From contig OY821749.1 of assembly GCA_963682055.1 (NCBI GenBank), positions 625,001 to 689,000 on the forward strand: 64,000 nt of DNA. The letters are read 5' to 3'. Numbering within the stretch: position 1 is the first letter of the stretch; each line of letters opens with the position of its first letter. The notes beneath the pieces were generated by a model, which saw only the letters and a program-made list of their open reading frames with translations, ran no database searches and had not been told where the DNA came from. Positions 49,818-62,189 of the stretch are shown here, piece by piece. This DNA comes from Primula veris. Lineage: Eukaryota > Streptophyta > Magnoliopsida > Ericales > Primulaceae. The translations under genes were made by a program, and so were the position numbers.

Positions 49818-50096
49818 TACGGTCGCGTTCGGTCCGTTTCGGTTCGGTTTTTGTTAAAACCGAAATCGAATGAATTTTTCGGTTCGATTTTTTTTGCTTT
49901 TCGGTCTTTTTATTTTTTGGACTGAACCGAACCGGTTTGTTTCGGTCCGGTTTCGGTTTTATTTTTGGGTTTTCGGTCTTTTTCGAGCTTTTTCGGGGGT
50001 TTTTCGGTTCGGTTTTATTGTAAACCGAAACCGACCCGAAAAAGTTTCGGTTTTTCGATTCGGTTTGGTATTTTCGTATTTTTGTCCAGCCCTAAA
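49818..50096. repeat. CGGTTT-rich dispersed repeat, second copy
   Basis: Same family as 3720-4210: TTCGGTTCGGTTTT, TTTTTGGACTGAACCGAACC and AAACCGAAACCGACCCG blocks, ending TGTCCAGCCCTA. Confidence 0.75.
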
Positions 50097-51146
50097 TTAT
50101 ACGGTTCTCGTCATCTCCGTCGCTCCAATCAACCTCGATCATGATCGCGATGACGTGGTGTCGGAGAAGGACGCTGATGTGGCGGAGAGGGAGTAGTCGA
50201 TGAAGGAAGGGGAGGAGAGTCGAGGGTGATGTGGAAGGTGTCGACGGAGGCTTCCACGAGAGATTTTTTTTCAATATGCAAAATGCTGGTTTCTATAATA
50301 GACGTGGGATTGAGAATCTCACGTGCACGTCTGTCTGGCAGTCCACGTGTCGCTGCGATTTTTTATTTTTTCCTTTTTTTCTCTTCTTTTTCTGTTTCGT
50401 TTTTTATGTGATTTCCTTTTTATAATACTCTTCCGGATAATTTATCTCATCCGGATATTATCCGGATGAGATAAATTAAAATTCATTTTCCAAATATTAT
50501 AATTGTTATCCATACTGATAACACGAATGATCTTAATTTGATATAAGAAATAGTTTGGTGGTTGATGGTTATAATTTATTTTTTACAAAATTGGGGGAAG
50601 TTTTATTTTGGTAAATTATGATAGGTTTTTTTTTTTGTAAAATTGAGGATAAATGTAGTGGTAGAGTGATGTTGATTTGAGAAAAAAATATATTCATTTG
50701 ATATATGAACGAGTTTGATGGTTAATGGTTAGAGTTTTTTTTGGGTAAAATTGTGTGAGTTTTTTTTTTTGGGTAAATTGGGAGAGGTTTTTTTTTTTTT
50801 TGGTAAAATTGGGGATAATTGTAGTGGTAGAGTGATGTTGATTTGATAAAAAAAATATTAATTTGATATATCAAGGAATTTGATGGTCGATGGTTAGTTT
50901 TTTTTTTTTTTGATAAAATTGGGAAAGTTTTGAGGTAAAATTGAGGAAGTTTTTGATATATAAAAAATAAATCACAGAAAAAACGAAACAGAAGAGAAAA
51001 GAAGAAAAGAAAAGAAAAAAAAAATCACAGCGACACGTGGACGGCCACGTAGACGTGAGATTTCCAATCCAACATATGTTATATAAACCAGCATTTTGCA
51101 TATTGAAAAAAGAATCTTCCGACTTCCACCCCAATCTTTATGACAT
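50097..51146 (-). pseudogene. Decayed copy of phospholipase A I exon 1
   Basis: On the minus strand 51146-51117 mirrors the gene start (ATGTCATAAAGATTGGGGTG against ATGTCATGGGGATTGGGTTG), with a stop in place of the third codon. 50262-50100 continues with sequence encoding IEVDWSDGDDE, against IEVDWNGGDDE in the gene. An inverted-repeat insertion separates the two parts. It sits just upstream of the real gene in the same orientation, so it is a tandem partial duplicate. Confidence 0.8.
50263..51115. mobile_element. Long inverted-repeat element inside the exon 1 copy
   Basis: The left arm (about 50263-50440) and right arm (about 50940-51115) are inverted copies, both with TTTCAATATGCAAAATGCTG, CTCACGT and CCACGTGTCGCTG. 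The centre has GGTAAAATTGGG-like tandem repeats (50570-50940). It is about 850 bp and non-coding. Target duplication is not resolved. Confidence 0.75.
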
Positions 51147-53269
51147 TGCTAATTATCCGTGATTATAATTATATTATATGTATTTATCTGTAATTATAAT
51201 CCGATCGATCTGCATTTGTATGTATATTAGTATACTATTAAACGGTATTCACGCGTTGCATGTGAAATTTTATAAATTGTGATGACGATACAAATGTAGA
51301 GTAACACAAAAAATAGGATATAAGAAAAAAAAATGATATAAATTGCGATGATGATACAAATATTTAGAGAGAAAAAAATATAGGATATAATAAATTTTGT
51401 GTGGTTAAAAGAGAGAAAGAGTGTAATTAGTTTTTATTTTTTATGAAATTAGTTAATATGATAATTAATATAAAAAAATATATGATTATTTTTGAAAAAA
51501 AGATGGCTAAATTGGGCAGACTCGTTTGACTTGTGTTGGGTTATTATATTAGTATATATATGTATGCATGTGTGTATGTATATGTGTGTAGTGCCTTTTT
51601 GGAACAATCACCTTAGCTGTTTATGTAACACCCACATTAAATTAAGTTAGATTAAAAAATGGATATTTAGATAATATTTTTTAATAACTAATTTATTTTT
51701 TCTATTTTCAACAAATTAGAATTTGATAAATTAAAAACAAATTTTACAACACACTAAAAAGTCAAATAAAAATATAGAACCCTAGGAAGGCCTACTATAA
51801 ACTTAAATATTGATCAAAATTTAATTTTTTTATATATTTGATAACTTTTTATGCTAACGGGTTGTGAAGCAGTTATATAGTCCAATTGTTCCATAGTAAT
51901 TATATGAGTATGTGGAGTATAGTTGTAGAGAGATAGTAACTTAAATGAAGTTTAGAGGAGTGTTTGTATCAAACCAACAAGATTTTTCATACAGGTGCGG
52001 TTTCGAGTTTAATTTTCTTTTTTTATTTTATTATTTCATTTGGTTATATTTTAGTTAAATTTTTTATTTTTGATTTTAAAAATCAGTAGCTGTTTAGACA
52101 ATCAGAGTATTTAGCTTTTAAAAAAATTATTTAGGATGAAAAGTCTAAAAAATCAAGAATTTTGAAATCTGAATTTTTAAAACATATTTTATTTTGGACC
52201 AAAAAAAACTGTTACTAGTGTTTGTTTTTCCTTTTTAGCAATTTTTTTATTCACTGTGTTTTTTAAAATAGTCGTTTTTCTATAGCTAAAACATAGGAGT
52301 ATTAAATTTATTGTGACAACGATTTACGACGTCACGTCGGTAACACGTTCGAAATTGTTATGGACAAAGGCCGGCTGAGAGCGAGAGAGAAAGTAACTAG
52401 ATGGAAGTTTTAGAGAAGTGTATCAACCAGCAATAGGATTCATATGTTGCCGTTTCGGTTTTATCGATTTGTCATTTCTTTCTTGATTTTATTTAGTTAT
52501 ATTATAATTATATCCGATCGATCGTCCAACTATAATATCAAGAATTCAATAACCATGGTACAAAAGATACAAAAATTGAACATTTCTCAATTTATGTGTG
52601 TTACCCTTGCAAATCGGTCATGCTATCTTAATTCTCTGTATTGTTCCAATTTATCGGATGTCCCAAAGGGACCAACTGATTCCATTAACGACAAATCTTC
52701 GTATACATTGCTTCCGAATTTGTACTTCACTTTTTACTGTCAAATCTTTGCTTGTTCCGGTTAATTAGGTGTTTGTTCGGATGCTTGTTGTAAGTTGATA
52801 AGCGGACGCCGGAGTCTCGTTTTATTGTTCAAAAATATCACTTTCAACTCCTTAATTTGAAATTATGCCTTTACAAGACCCTAACGAGTGATGCTACTAC
52901 AAGTTTTCTTCTCACAAGTCACAAAGTAGGCAACTTTAGACAACTTCACCATTATATCTAAAATCATCAAACTAGTAAAAAATGAAAATGATTTCCACTT
53001 AATTACAATGATTAACTGATACAATTAAAATACAGAACATTGATACTTACACTGATGTTTTACCTTATATAGAATCTTAACCGGTACCGGAGGCTGAATT
53101 GTAATCATTTAAATTACGTTTCCGTCTATAAGTAGTTATAAATAACACTTTCAAGGATCGATAAACTTAGCGCGGAAGTGATCATTTCACAAAGTTACTA
53201 TTACAAAAATATCAGCGACTTACCACAAGGTTACTAAATTAAAACAACATAGCTAGCATCTTCAATAAG
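51147..53269. other. Intergenic DNA with possible copies of the phospholipase 5' leader
   Basis: 51895-52040 and 52370-52500 resemble the real leader at 49566-49690: GAGAGA runs, ATCAAC-like, then a GTTTCG(A/G)GTTTAATT-like end. I see no intact gene. The frame at 52444-52764 lacks any recognisable domain. Confidence 0.5.
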
Positions 53270-56200
53270 TTATGGCCTAGCCAAAATAACAGCTTTAAGC
53301 GGATCCTTCATCACAACAGTGAAAGCAAAAGTCTCGGTCGGGTCAGGAGGGTAACCCGGGACCGGGATCCACTTATACGCATGCACCATACGCGCGAGCA
53401 ACATGTGAATGTGCAGCGTGCCGAGGGTGCCAGCTGGACATATCCTACGTCCTGCACCGAAAGGCAACATTTTCACTCCTCGGTTTCCTGTCACGTCCAC
53501 GTCAACACCGTCGCCTGTCAAAAACCTCTCTGGTCGAAAATCACTTGGGTCCTCCCACATGTTTGGATCCTCGGTCACCCATGCGGTGTAAAATTCGACG
53601 CTCACGTCTGCTGGAATCGTGTATCTGTACAAAATTTGAATAAGTTATAACACTACAAAAAAATATCTAAATAGTGACGGAATTAGTAACGGTATTTTTT
53701 GTTACGAGCTTATTAGCGACGGTTTTTGTGACGGCTTTGACACAGTTTAGTCAATTTACGACACATTTGTGACAGATTTTTAAATTAACGACAGCCTTGT
53801 GACAGCTTTTAACTCTCACTAAATCAAACATTATTTTATAAGGTAAGATAAGGTAAAATTGAAATTATATATAGTAGTACATTAAATTTCTTCACCAATA
53901 CATGATTTTGTCATTTAATTTACCCCCCCACAATGAATTGGTTACGTGTGACAGGGTAGCCAACTACCAATATTGTTGTCATAATTAGTTTTCGTGACTA
54001 AGTCTTATTTTCAGTACTTGAAAATTAATGCGGTCACGAGACTAGTGTAAAACATAGTAGTATGCTTTTATAATTAAACATTAAATATATGTCACAACAT
54101 ATACCAACTATATCCAAACACTTAATAAAGTACAATCTTTGTACATAATCGTGTAATGGAAATCTAAAACATGCATATATATATATGTACGACCTTCATT
54201 ATTCTTTACATGAGTCAAAAATCAACCTCATAATTTGAGTTGTATACTCCTCTCTGATAGAACGTTTTATTAGTAAATAGTAGGAAATTTTAAGAAAACT
54301 TACAACTTACTTATAAGAAGGGTACTTTTTACTTTTTTAGCATTGAATCAATATAGTATTCGTTTGCAAAATGAGTTCATTCAACTAGGAATACCTAATG
54401 GAAGTAATTAACCATTTCTTTTCATTAAAATTATATACATACCCGCCAAGTTCGGTGTCATTCAACGCCGTATGGGACAACAAAAAGTGGCTAGGAGGGT
54501 GTCGACGAAACGTCTCCTTCACAACCGCACCTAGATAAGGCATATTTTCCACGTCATCTTCCGTTACCATCCCGTTTTTACCAACCGTAGAAACTATCTC
54601 TCGATACAACTTCTCTTGTATCCCTTGGTTTAGTACCAAGTGAAGTAGGGCCCACTCAACCGTTGTGGCGCTTGTATCTGTACCCGCATTTATGGTTTCA
54701 GATACGAGGGTTATGAGCTCTTCATCTCCAAGCTGGCCTCGACCAGGAGCGTCTATTTTAAATAGAGAGTCGATGTAGGCAGCACCCACAGGGCTAACCA
54801 TGTCTGGGTCATTAGAGTTTCCTGTTGAGTGTTAATAACAAATTAGTTAATGTTTGTTACTAATATTTGTTTGGATGTAATCATGTGTAGCTTTTTTCTT
54901 TTTCTTTTTTTGTAAATACTTTTGGCTTAAAAAAAGTTCCTAAATTTAAACTGACAAAATAATTAGTTTGATAGTAAAGGTTATAATAATAATATTAATA
55001 TATACTTTAGTTCTTTGAAAATTATTTTCTGCTTGATTTATTAATTACTTTTTAAGCAAAATAATTAGTAGTATCTTTTTAGGTTGGGAACATGAAATAG
55101 CACGTTTATCCAGATTAGACCTTCTAGCCTTTTAGGAAGAAAACTAAAAAGGATATTAAAAGAGTTGCAACCAGAAAATCCTATGGGACCGTTTCACTAT
55201 GTAATAATATTTGATTTAATAAGAGTTAAAAACTGTCGTAAATCTGTCATTAATTTAAAAAGCTGTCACAAATCTGTCATAAATTGACTAAGCTGTTACA
55301 AAACCGTCACAAAAACCGTCGTTAATAAGCTCGTAACAAAAAATAACATCACTAATCTCGTTCGTATTTGAATATTTTTTTTTTAGTGTTTGTGATTAGG
55401 TTACATTTTGGCTTAAAGCATAAGATCACTATTGTACACTCGATCAGATACGAGGATTGCCCATCACCCCATCCAAACTTTTCAAATTTGTAAACACATG
55501 AATACATAATATATAGTTTTAAATATATATCACACAAAATAGTAATATCACACAATTTTGTCTTATTTAAATAGCTTATGCTGCTATACAACTACTCAAT
55601 TAAGAAAAGATATTTAATGCCATGCACGAAAATAGACATTTGCTAATTCTTCCTTTACTAGAACGTAAACACTATTTTAGTAACTTTCGCTATAAAAAAA
55701 ATATCCAAATAACGACGGGATTAGTGACGGTATTTTTTGTTACGAGCTTATTAGCGACGGTTTTTGTGACGGGTTTATGACAGTTTAGTCAATTTGCGAC
55801 AGATTTGTGACAAATTTTTAAATTAACGACAGACTTATGACAGCTTTTGACTCTCACTAAATCAAATAAGTGATACAATATGACGAAGAATTTTTGTTTG
55901 CATTTATGTGAAGAAATGGACACATTTCTAATCTCATATGGAATTAAAATGCCCAATCAAAGCTTCTCAAAAGCGTAACTTTGACATATTGGGCACACTT
56001 ATTAATTGTAGTACTAAGAAGAACGATATCAATTTTTCAAAGGTGTGTACGTCTATATCTATCACATGTAACATCAATATAATTTGACTAAGTAATTAAT
56101 TAACTACTATAGCTAGTATAACAAAAAAAAATGTAACATTACCATCGCTTTCGACAAATGCTCTTCTGTTCCTCACCAAAGGTACCAAGCACTCGATTTG

Positions 56201-56935
56201 CCTCATCCGTAGCTCCTTCGCCGCCTTCAACTGGCGTCGAAAGAGCGGCATTAGCACCGGAAGAAAATCTGGCAGCTTCGGAGCTGTCATAAGCATTACA
56301 TCTTTCAACACACTTTCTATCTCTTTAATTTTTTCTTCGGCCAACTTTGCACCGAAACATAGACATATTAGTATGCTACAAACCGTTAGCCTGACATTGC
56401 TTATAACCTCGACGAAACCCTTATCGACAGACTCATTCTTGAGCCTAAACAAATGGCCCTCGAGGGCAAACTTACGTATCCAACTACATTGCTTAACCCT
56501 AGTCGGATTAATCAACTCCGTCACAAAGTTCCGGCGTAAGGCACGCCAGAATGGGCCATACGGGGCCGAGTTGATGGCACATTTTCCAACGCTGAAAATG
56601 AGTCGAATGGGTGAATCTGGTGGGCGAGAGGCAAAGAGGGGACCTCGTTGAACAAGGGCCTCATGGATAAGTTCAGAGCTCGAGACAATGACTAGGGTCC
56701 TTTGTCCCATTTTCATCGTGAATATAGGCCCATACTTGGCACGTAAGTCACGTATCACGAAAATGAAATGACGTTTTTGGAGGACAACTTGAATCAGGTT
56801 ACCCACTATCGGCCAACCTGGCGGGCCTGGAGGGAGGTTCTTTGCTCCGTCTTTGGTGGCTGAATAGCGTAACCACACGAGACGCAGGATATATGATGCC
56901 ATGAAAAATATGACTAGGTCTAATATTATTTTCAT
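53270..56935 (-). CDS. CYP77B: Cytochrome P450, CYP77B1-like (3 exons)
   Basis: Minus-strand exons: 56935-56143, 54821-54443, 53624-53270, giving 508 aa. N-terminal membrane anchor (about residues 4-22), then LPPGPPGWPIVGNL. I-helix AGTDTS at 310-315, ExxR at Glu367-Arg370, FRPERF, and heme loop FGAGRRICPAG with Cys453. VKQCSWIRKFA, SPVGAAYIDSLF and FTVVMKDPLKA point to CYP77B1. CYP77 enzymes are ER-bound; CYP77A members oxidise fatty acids for cutin and CYP77B1 is reported to epoxidise fatty acids, so a lipid substrate is inferred. I recall Arabidopsis CYP77 genes as intron-less; here two introns (1321 and 818 bp) hold CACTA-like ends. Heme-loop Ala after Cys-Pro is usual in this subfamily. 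Confidence 0.94.
53651..53829 (+). mobile_element. CACTA-like terminal fragment in CYP77B intron 2
   Basis: Starts CACTACAAAAAAATATC, close to plant CACTA (En/Spm) termini, followed by the GTGACGG, GCGACGG and GTGACAG subterminal motifs usual for them. It ends near AAATCAAA. No partner end is seen in the intron. It begins 26 bp upstream of the exon 3 acceptor on the minus strand. Confidence 0.6.
55210..55388 (-). mobile_element. CACTA-like terminal fragment in CYP77B intron 1, inverted copy
   Basis: Reverse complement of the 53651 copy. The terminus at 55388 reads CACTAAAAAAAAAATATTC on the minus strand, and the body has the same GACGG/GACAG motifs. Confidence 0.55.
55688..55867 (+). mobile_element. 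CACTA-like terminal fragment in CYP77B intron 1
   Basis: About 180 bp, strongly similar to the 53651 copy, starting CGCTATAAAAAAAATATCC. Together with 55210-55388 it forms inverted arms whose termini face each other across 300 bp. Confidence 0.55.
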
Positions 56936-57200
56936 GTTAGGGGAGTGAAGTGTTATGTGGGCAAAAATGTGAGGGTTTAGTCTTGTGGTTAAAATGAGAC
57001 ACAGTCATCTATGTTATATAGACAGTATTTAGGGTAAAGTAAATGATAATAAATGACTTTAGCTACCAATGCGAGTGGAATTGAATTTGTGAGCAGAAAA
57101 TATTTACTCCACATATTACATATACACGTATATGGTGTTTAATTATTTTTTTGATACAAAAGAAAAAGTCATCTGTTAATTAAAGACGTTGTGTGTTTGA

Positions 57201-57412
57201 TGCAGACGGCGGCTGTATTAGTGTGGTGGTATATAAGTCACGCCACGTAATAAAAACTCAATCTACTAAAAATACAAAAAAAAAATAATTTTTTACTTTT
57301 AATTAATATTTAAATTTAGGATAGACTTAACTAGGGTTTCAATATATTTATTTGAGTTTTTAATGGGTTTATTTTTTAATACGTGGCGTGACTTGTACCG
57401 TTATCGTCTGTA
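57201..57412. mobile_element. MITE-like element with CAGACG ends
   Basis: The left end TGCAGACGG and right end CGTCTGTA are inverted. The arms also share AAGTCACGCCACGTA against TACGTGGCGTGACTT, and AAAAACTCAA against TTGAGTTTTTA. It is about 212 bp with no target duplication resolved. Confidence 0.65.
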
Positions 57413-59220
57413 TTAATCAGATACTGTCTGCACAAAGCATAAGCCAAAGAAAAAACATACAAACTAGGAAATTATAAGGCTATTTTTCACGTCATTTAGT
57501 AGCAACTTATTTAACATTTGAAATGAGGTTAATTGTGTATAGTGTTGCGAAAACGAAGAATTAACTAAATTCATTCTTCATTTTATTATCCAATATTTAT
57601 ATTTATGTTGAAGCCTGCATTTGAAGTTAAAGTAACTTTACTATTATTACTTTATGGACATATTTTATGTCTTGAATATGCGTTTTTACAACTTATAATA
57701 AAACGTTTTGCTCTATACAAATTATCAGTTTTTTTATAAATTTCTCTATCACAACTATACAACTCATATTTTTGTTATTTTATTAATTTATATGTGAAAA
57801 TTACAAATAAAGATGAGAAAATAAGAGAAAAGTAAGAGAAATAAATTATTATTTTAATTATATATAAGTGAACATCTTGATCCCTTATATTTGAGGGATA
57901 TTTGAGTTCATGTATATTTAAGGTAATTGATAAGAAAATTGATACATATACAATTTTAAAACAATGTTATCATATTTAAGCTAAATTTGTAATATAAGAA
58001 AACTGATGTGAATGATGTGAGTATGTCTTTGACCTAGGTTTCCGCTTAGTATGAGTCCAAATCTTCTATCTCCTATTCTCTATCCCCTTCCGTGCACACT
58101 TGCTTATTTTTACTCAAATTTTAAATTTTCACAACTTATACCGCAACTTTATAAACTTTTATAGTATATTGTATTTAAATTTTAAAACATTTGAACATAA
58201 TATTGTTTTAGACAATTTTTTTAATATTCAATGTTTAATTTACATTAATTTATACATTTATTCCAAAACAAATTGTGTGTGGATTTTCTTTTAAAAATAA
58301 TTATTGAAATGTATTGATACATATATTATAGTAATTGTACAATTTTTTTCAAGTTTTTTAGAATTTTTTTTGGATAAAATAAACAAGGAGGAACGGAATG
58401 GGGTAGAGAAATAGGATAAAAAATTTGGACTCGCTTAGTATCAATAGACTCATAGAAGTATATATCTAGACAAGTCTTTATCATAAATAGGTGTGTTAAA
58501 TTTTGTTAATATTTAGAAGTGAAAGGTGGCAATAATATCATATATACCACAAAACCCTAGCTTGATCCTGAATATTGAATTTGTTAGGGATATCTTTAAC
58601 TTCATAATAGGTACGTTTCAGAAACTGGCACCTCTTTTTTTCATGACTGTAAAAAAACGTGTACTTCATTTGCTCATTAATTAATTTAAAGGTCCCAAAG
58701 AAACTAAAAAGAGATTCACAAACCACCTATCCATATCCATAAGGACTATAAATGTGTACTTCATGTTTTACGTTTCTCGCTTCTCATTTTCCATGCTTTC
58801 AGATCATGTTTTATGTTTTCCGCTTCTCATTTCCTATACTTTCAGATCATGTGTTCCGCTTCTCATTTTCCATTTTTTCACAAGTAAATTTTAGAATAAT
58901 TTTATTTTTATAACAATTCACGTTTCTATTTGCCATTCCGTTTTCTTTTAATTTTCTCACAACTATAATTGGGACTCAGGTTTCTACTTTAAAGTAAATT
59001 TTGGAAATCTATACATTTATGATTTACTTACCAAGTTACCAACAACTTGAGTCCAATAATAATAAAGTTTCAGACACAGAACTAGCTAATTAACCCACAG
59101 ATCTGGGCTACCATGTGTGGTATGCAGAAGTTGTATGTATATCTCTTCCATTTTTCTGTCCATGCAGAAATTAATACTGGTATAAATAAAAAGGATAAAC
59201 ATGGCCACTCTGTGTTATGG

Positions 59221-59342
59221 GGATACAGCGTAGGCGACTCAGAGTCCACGACCATTGAATATTGCTACAGTTAAAACTGTAGCAATATTCAATGGCTGTG
59301 GATTCTGAGTCATTCTAACTCAGAGTCACCTACGCTGCTTCC
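59221..59342. mobile_element. Palindromic MULE-type MITE, 122 bp
   Basis: Flanked by a perfect 9-bp duplication GTGTTATGG (59212-59220 and 59343-59351). Ends GGATACAGCGTAGGCGACTC and the inverse of GGAAGCAGCGTAGGTGACTC. The whole element folds on itself around TACAGTTAAAACTGTA. It is the same family as 22804-22943. Confidence 0.92.
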
Positions 59343-59449
59343 GTGTTATGGTGATGGGTTTTCTGATTTTTGTTTTCTGGTTAATCTTTCTAATTGTATA
59401 CATTCTTGATCATATGAATTCTGGTTAATATTATAAGTGTATAAATTTA

Positions 59450-59630
59450 GTGTTTTAAAAAACTAAATCTCAGCTAAAGCGTTTTTACGAGAGATTGCTA
59501 GGTTAAAGCTAAAAAACATAAGCTTTAAGCGACCTAAAAAATGAAAAAATGAGTTTTTAAGTTTTTTTTTTTTTTTATTCGAGTTTTTTTCGTTACGAAG
59601 CGTGTTTTTTCAAAACAGTGAGGGTATTAG
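59450..59630. mobile_element. MITE-like element related to 23421-23810
   Basis: Left TAGTGTTTTAAAAAAC with AAAGCGTTTTTACGAGAGA. Right CGTTACGAAGCGTG and CAAAACAGTGA. It shares the GCGTTTTT..CGAGAGA block and the AAAACAGTG end with the 23.4 kb element. Confidence 0.45.
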
Positions 59631-60788
59631 ATTAAATAATATACATTCGTTAATTAATTAACCGGTTACCATGCACCGTTTTATGAACAATTATCAAGTA
59701 CTCCACCTATCATATATAACGTTTGTTGTTTTTAGTCTGCCAATATGACTTTTAGTTCCGATACAGTCCGAGTCTGCAGTCTCTCTCCATTTTTTTAAAA
59801 AGATGAAAAAATAGATTTTTTCTAATGTATTTTAATTAAATCATTTAAATTTTAGTGTTTCAGTCCCCATTATAAAAAAAACTATATAGAAAATCAATAC
59901 CATTTCACAATCATTATTCCGTCACTGCCATTAATTAATATTTTCCTTCAAAAAATATTTGAAGACTTGTAAATAATAGAGGTAATAAATCTGACATTGC
60001 TGCAGGCATAACATGGAATTATTGGTTCAAACTAATAAATACATAAAACTGCATAAACTTGTCGGTGAGAATTTTCAAAATGCTTACAATTTTAAATTTT
60101 TAACAAGCCAGGAATTAGTTCATAAGTAATTCAAACGATATATAAGTGATCAGGATTTGCAAAAATAAATAAATCATAAGTTGGTAATATTAACAACTAC
60201 AAGACCTTGCTAATAATTCTTATCGTTATAAAATGTTTTAGAATTAATCGAAATTATATACTACATTTTTTCACGAAAGTTAATTTAATTAATTACCGGA
60301 GGTTTATTTCCATATATCATAATTCGACGGAATTCAATCTAACATCGACACACCTAAAATTAGTAAAATATAGCTAGCTTGCGGACGTAGGTGCTCACAA
60401 TATTTAAGTTACGATACTAAATGCAAAATAAACAATGTATACTATAATGAATAAACGAAAAATTTGAAAGCACGAGCCTACAATTCCGTCTTGGTACGTA
60501 GTCGCATATCGCAGGTTGAGCCTCGATCTTAGTTAGACCAAGCAGACCTAAATAATGTTGCAAAAATAAGCAAGACCTAAATCATGACACGAAAATTACT
60601 AAACCTCAAATCCATATATATATACATATCTACAACCACGTATATCACAAATTCGATTCCACGGTATTTTGTTGATCAATCTCCATATAAAACGATTAAC
60701 GTTTTTGAAACCGATACCCCATTGGTGCAGCTTCGGTTACAACCATGAACAATCAATAATTAATCACATTATAAAGTGGCTCTCCAAT

Positions 60789-60930
60789 CGCTACAGAAAA
60801 AAATGATGCGTAAATACCGAGTAACTATTTAGCGAATGTTTTTATGACAGATTTATAACACATATGACAGTTATGTGACAACTGTATAAACAAGTGATGG
60901 TTTTTTATTATGACTAAATCAATGTTATTT
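60789..60930 (+). mobile_element. CACTA-like terminal relic
   Basis: Starts CGCTACAGAAAAAAATG and carries TTTAGCGA, TATGACAG and GTGACAAC motifs and an AAATCAA end, a decayed relative of the copies in the CYP77B introns. Confidence 0.4.
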
Positions 60931-61980
60931 TCGATCATATCGACGACTCATAGAAAATGAGAAAGTAACAGACATTTCTGAAAAATGAGAACATAGTGTA
61001 CACAAATCACGTTAAAATGGTCAAATTTGAATAATTACATATTTCCCAACAAATATATTTATTAATATAGCACTGCACACTATTTTCTAGTATTACGAAA
61101 TAGCTAAGTACACTTTATTAAAAAGAAAGTTTTAATTAAGAAGATCACCATACAAATGTACAATATAGCACATGAATGGATTTATTCGAAATTAAAAGAG
61201 CACAATGATCAACATGGGAGCCTAACTACACTTTCTTTTTGTATAGTTAGACTAATTATATATTCTTTTCACTAAAAAAAGTTATATATTTCTTATTATT
61301 TTTTGTATAGTCAATGATTTCATCATTTTGTTAATAATTGCCTTTTAAAAAATTGATTTTCATGTTCTTATAACCTTTTGACAATTTAAATGTTAATTTG
61401 GCATTATTTGATATTTTAAATAGATATAATTCAAAAAAATATATAAATGTTTACTTTTTCAATTTTTTTTTAGTTTCAAGCTATAAATAAATAGAACTAG
61501 TGATTTAGTAATAAAACCAGGTAGTGTTAGACTAACTATATAAAAATGTATAGTTTGACACACCATATCCAAAATGATATTTAGAAGTTAGAACCACGCT
61601 TACTAGAAACTCGTTTTTTTTCCTTCAAAATCCGTATTTATGATTTTTCGCTTCACGTATCCAACATATCCTGTTATATCACGTCTAAATTATAGATGTT
61701 TTTTCATGTTTCCATTACTCGTTTCGGATTCCCGCTTCGGTTTCCCCTCATAACAAGTATGGTTAAAACAATAGGAAAGAGTTAACGTATTCCGAACAAA
61801 AAGAACAGATTTCGATAAAAATCCTAAAGAAAAAAATCCCATATTCCCAAAACCATTACAAAAAGCAAAGGACTAAAATGTAAATTCAATTAAACTATAA
61901 GTCTCTCAACTAATAGATAATTACAATATTAACCCCTGAACTTCATTTTTATCTCTCTTTTAAACCCTTTAATCTCAACA

Positions 61981-62189
61981 ATGGCGATTGTGGCGGCGAG
62001 TTTAGCTTCAATCGCCGCCGTGAAACCGACACTCCGGACCACCGCCACGTCACATCTCCGACACATCCGTACGTTAGCCTCCGCCGTTTTCTCTCTCAAG
62101 AAAAACTCTCTCTCTATATCTATATGTATGTATAGAAGAAACAGAGCATTTGCTTCTCTTTCAGAAATTACCACTCATGCCACTAATTG
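61981..62189 (+). CDS. First exon of an unidentified, probably organelle-targeted protein
   Basis: ATG at 61981 opens 69 codons plus two bases and reaches a donor AATTG/GTAATT at 62190. The peptide MAIVAASLASIAAV... is rich in Ala, Ser, Thr and Arg with almost no acidic residues, which is typical of a plastid or mitochondrial transit peptide, and ends RAFASLSEITTHATN. Without splicing the frame stops at 62193. Downstream exons lie outside the window or were not recognised, so the product cannot be named. The exon 3' end is copied several times in the intron. Confidence 0.6.

Larger units (their letters stand above)
56936..61980. other. Intergenic DNA, AT-rich, several small elements
   Basis: CYP77B promoter at the left, then about 5 kb with no gene I can support. 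MITE-like elements are listed separately. Short frames at 58100-58294 and 58538-58726 are AT-rich chance frames. Confidence 0.55.

Noticed and set aside
50871..51134. 87-codon minus-strand frame starting MGWKSED
   Set aside because: It is the decayed phospholipase start fused to the inverted-repeat element; the upstream codon is a stop.
52444..52764. 106-codon frame with a hydrophobic start
   Set aside because: AT-rich, starts inside a leader-like duplicate and has no recognisable family.
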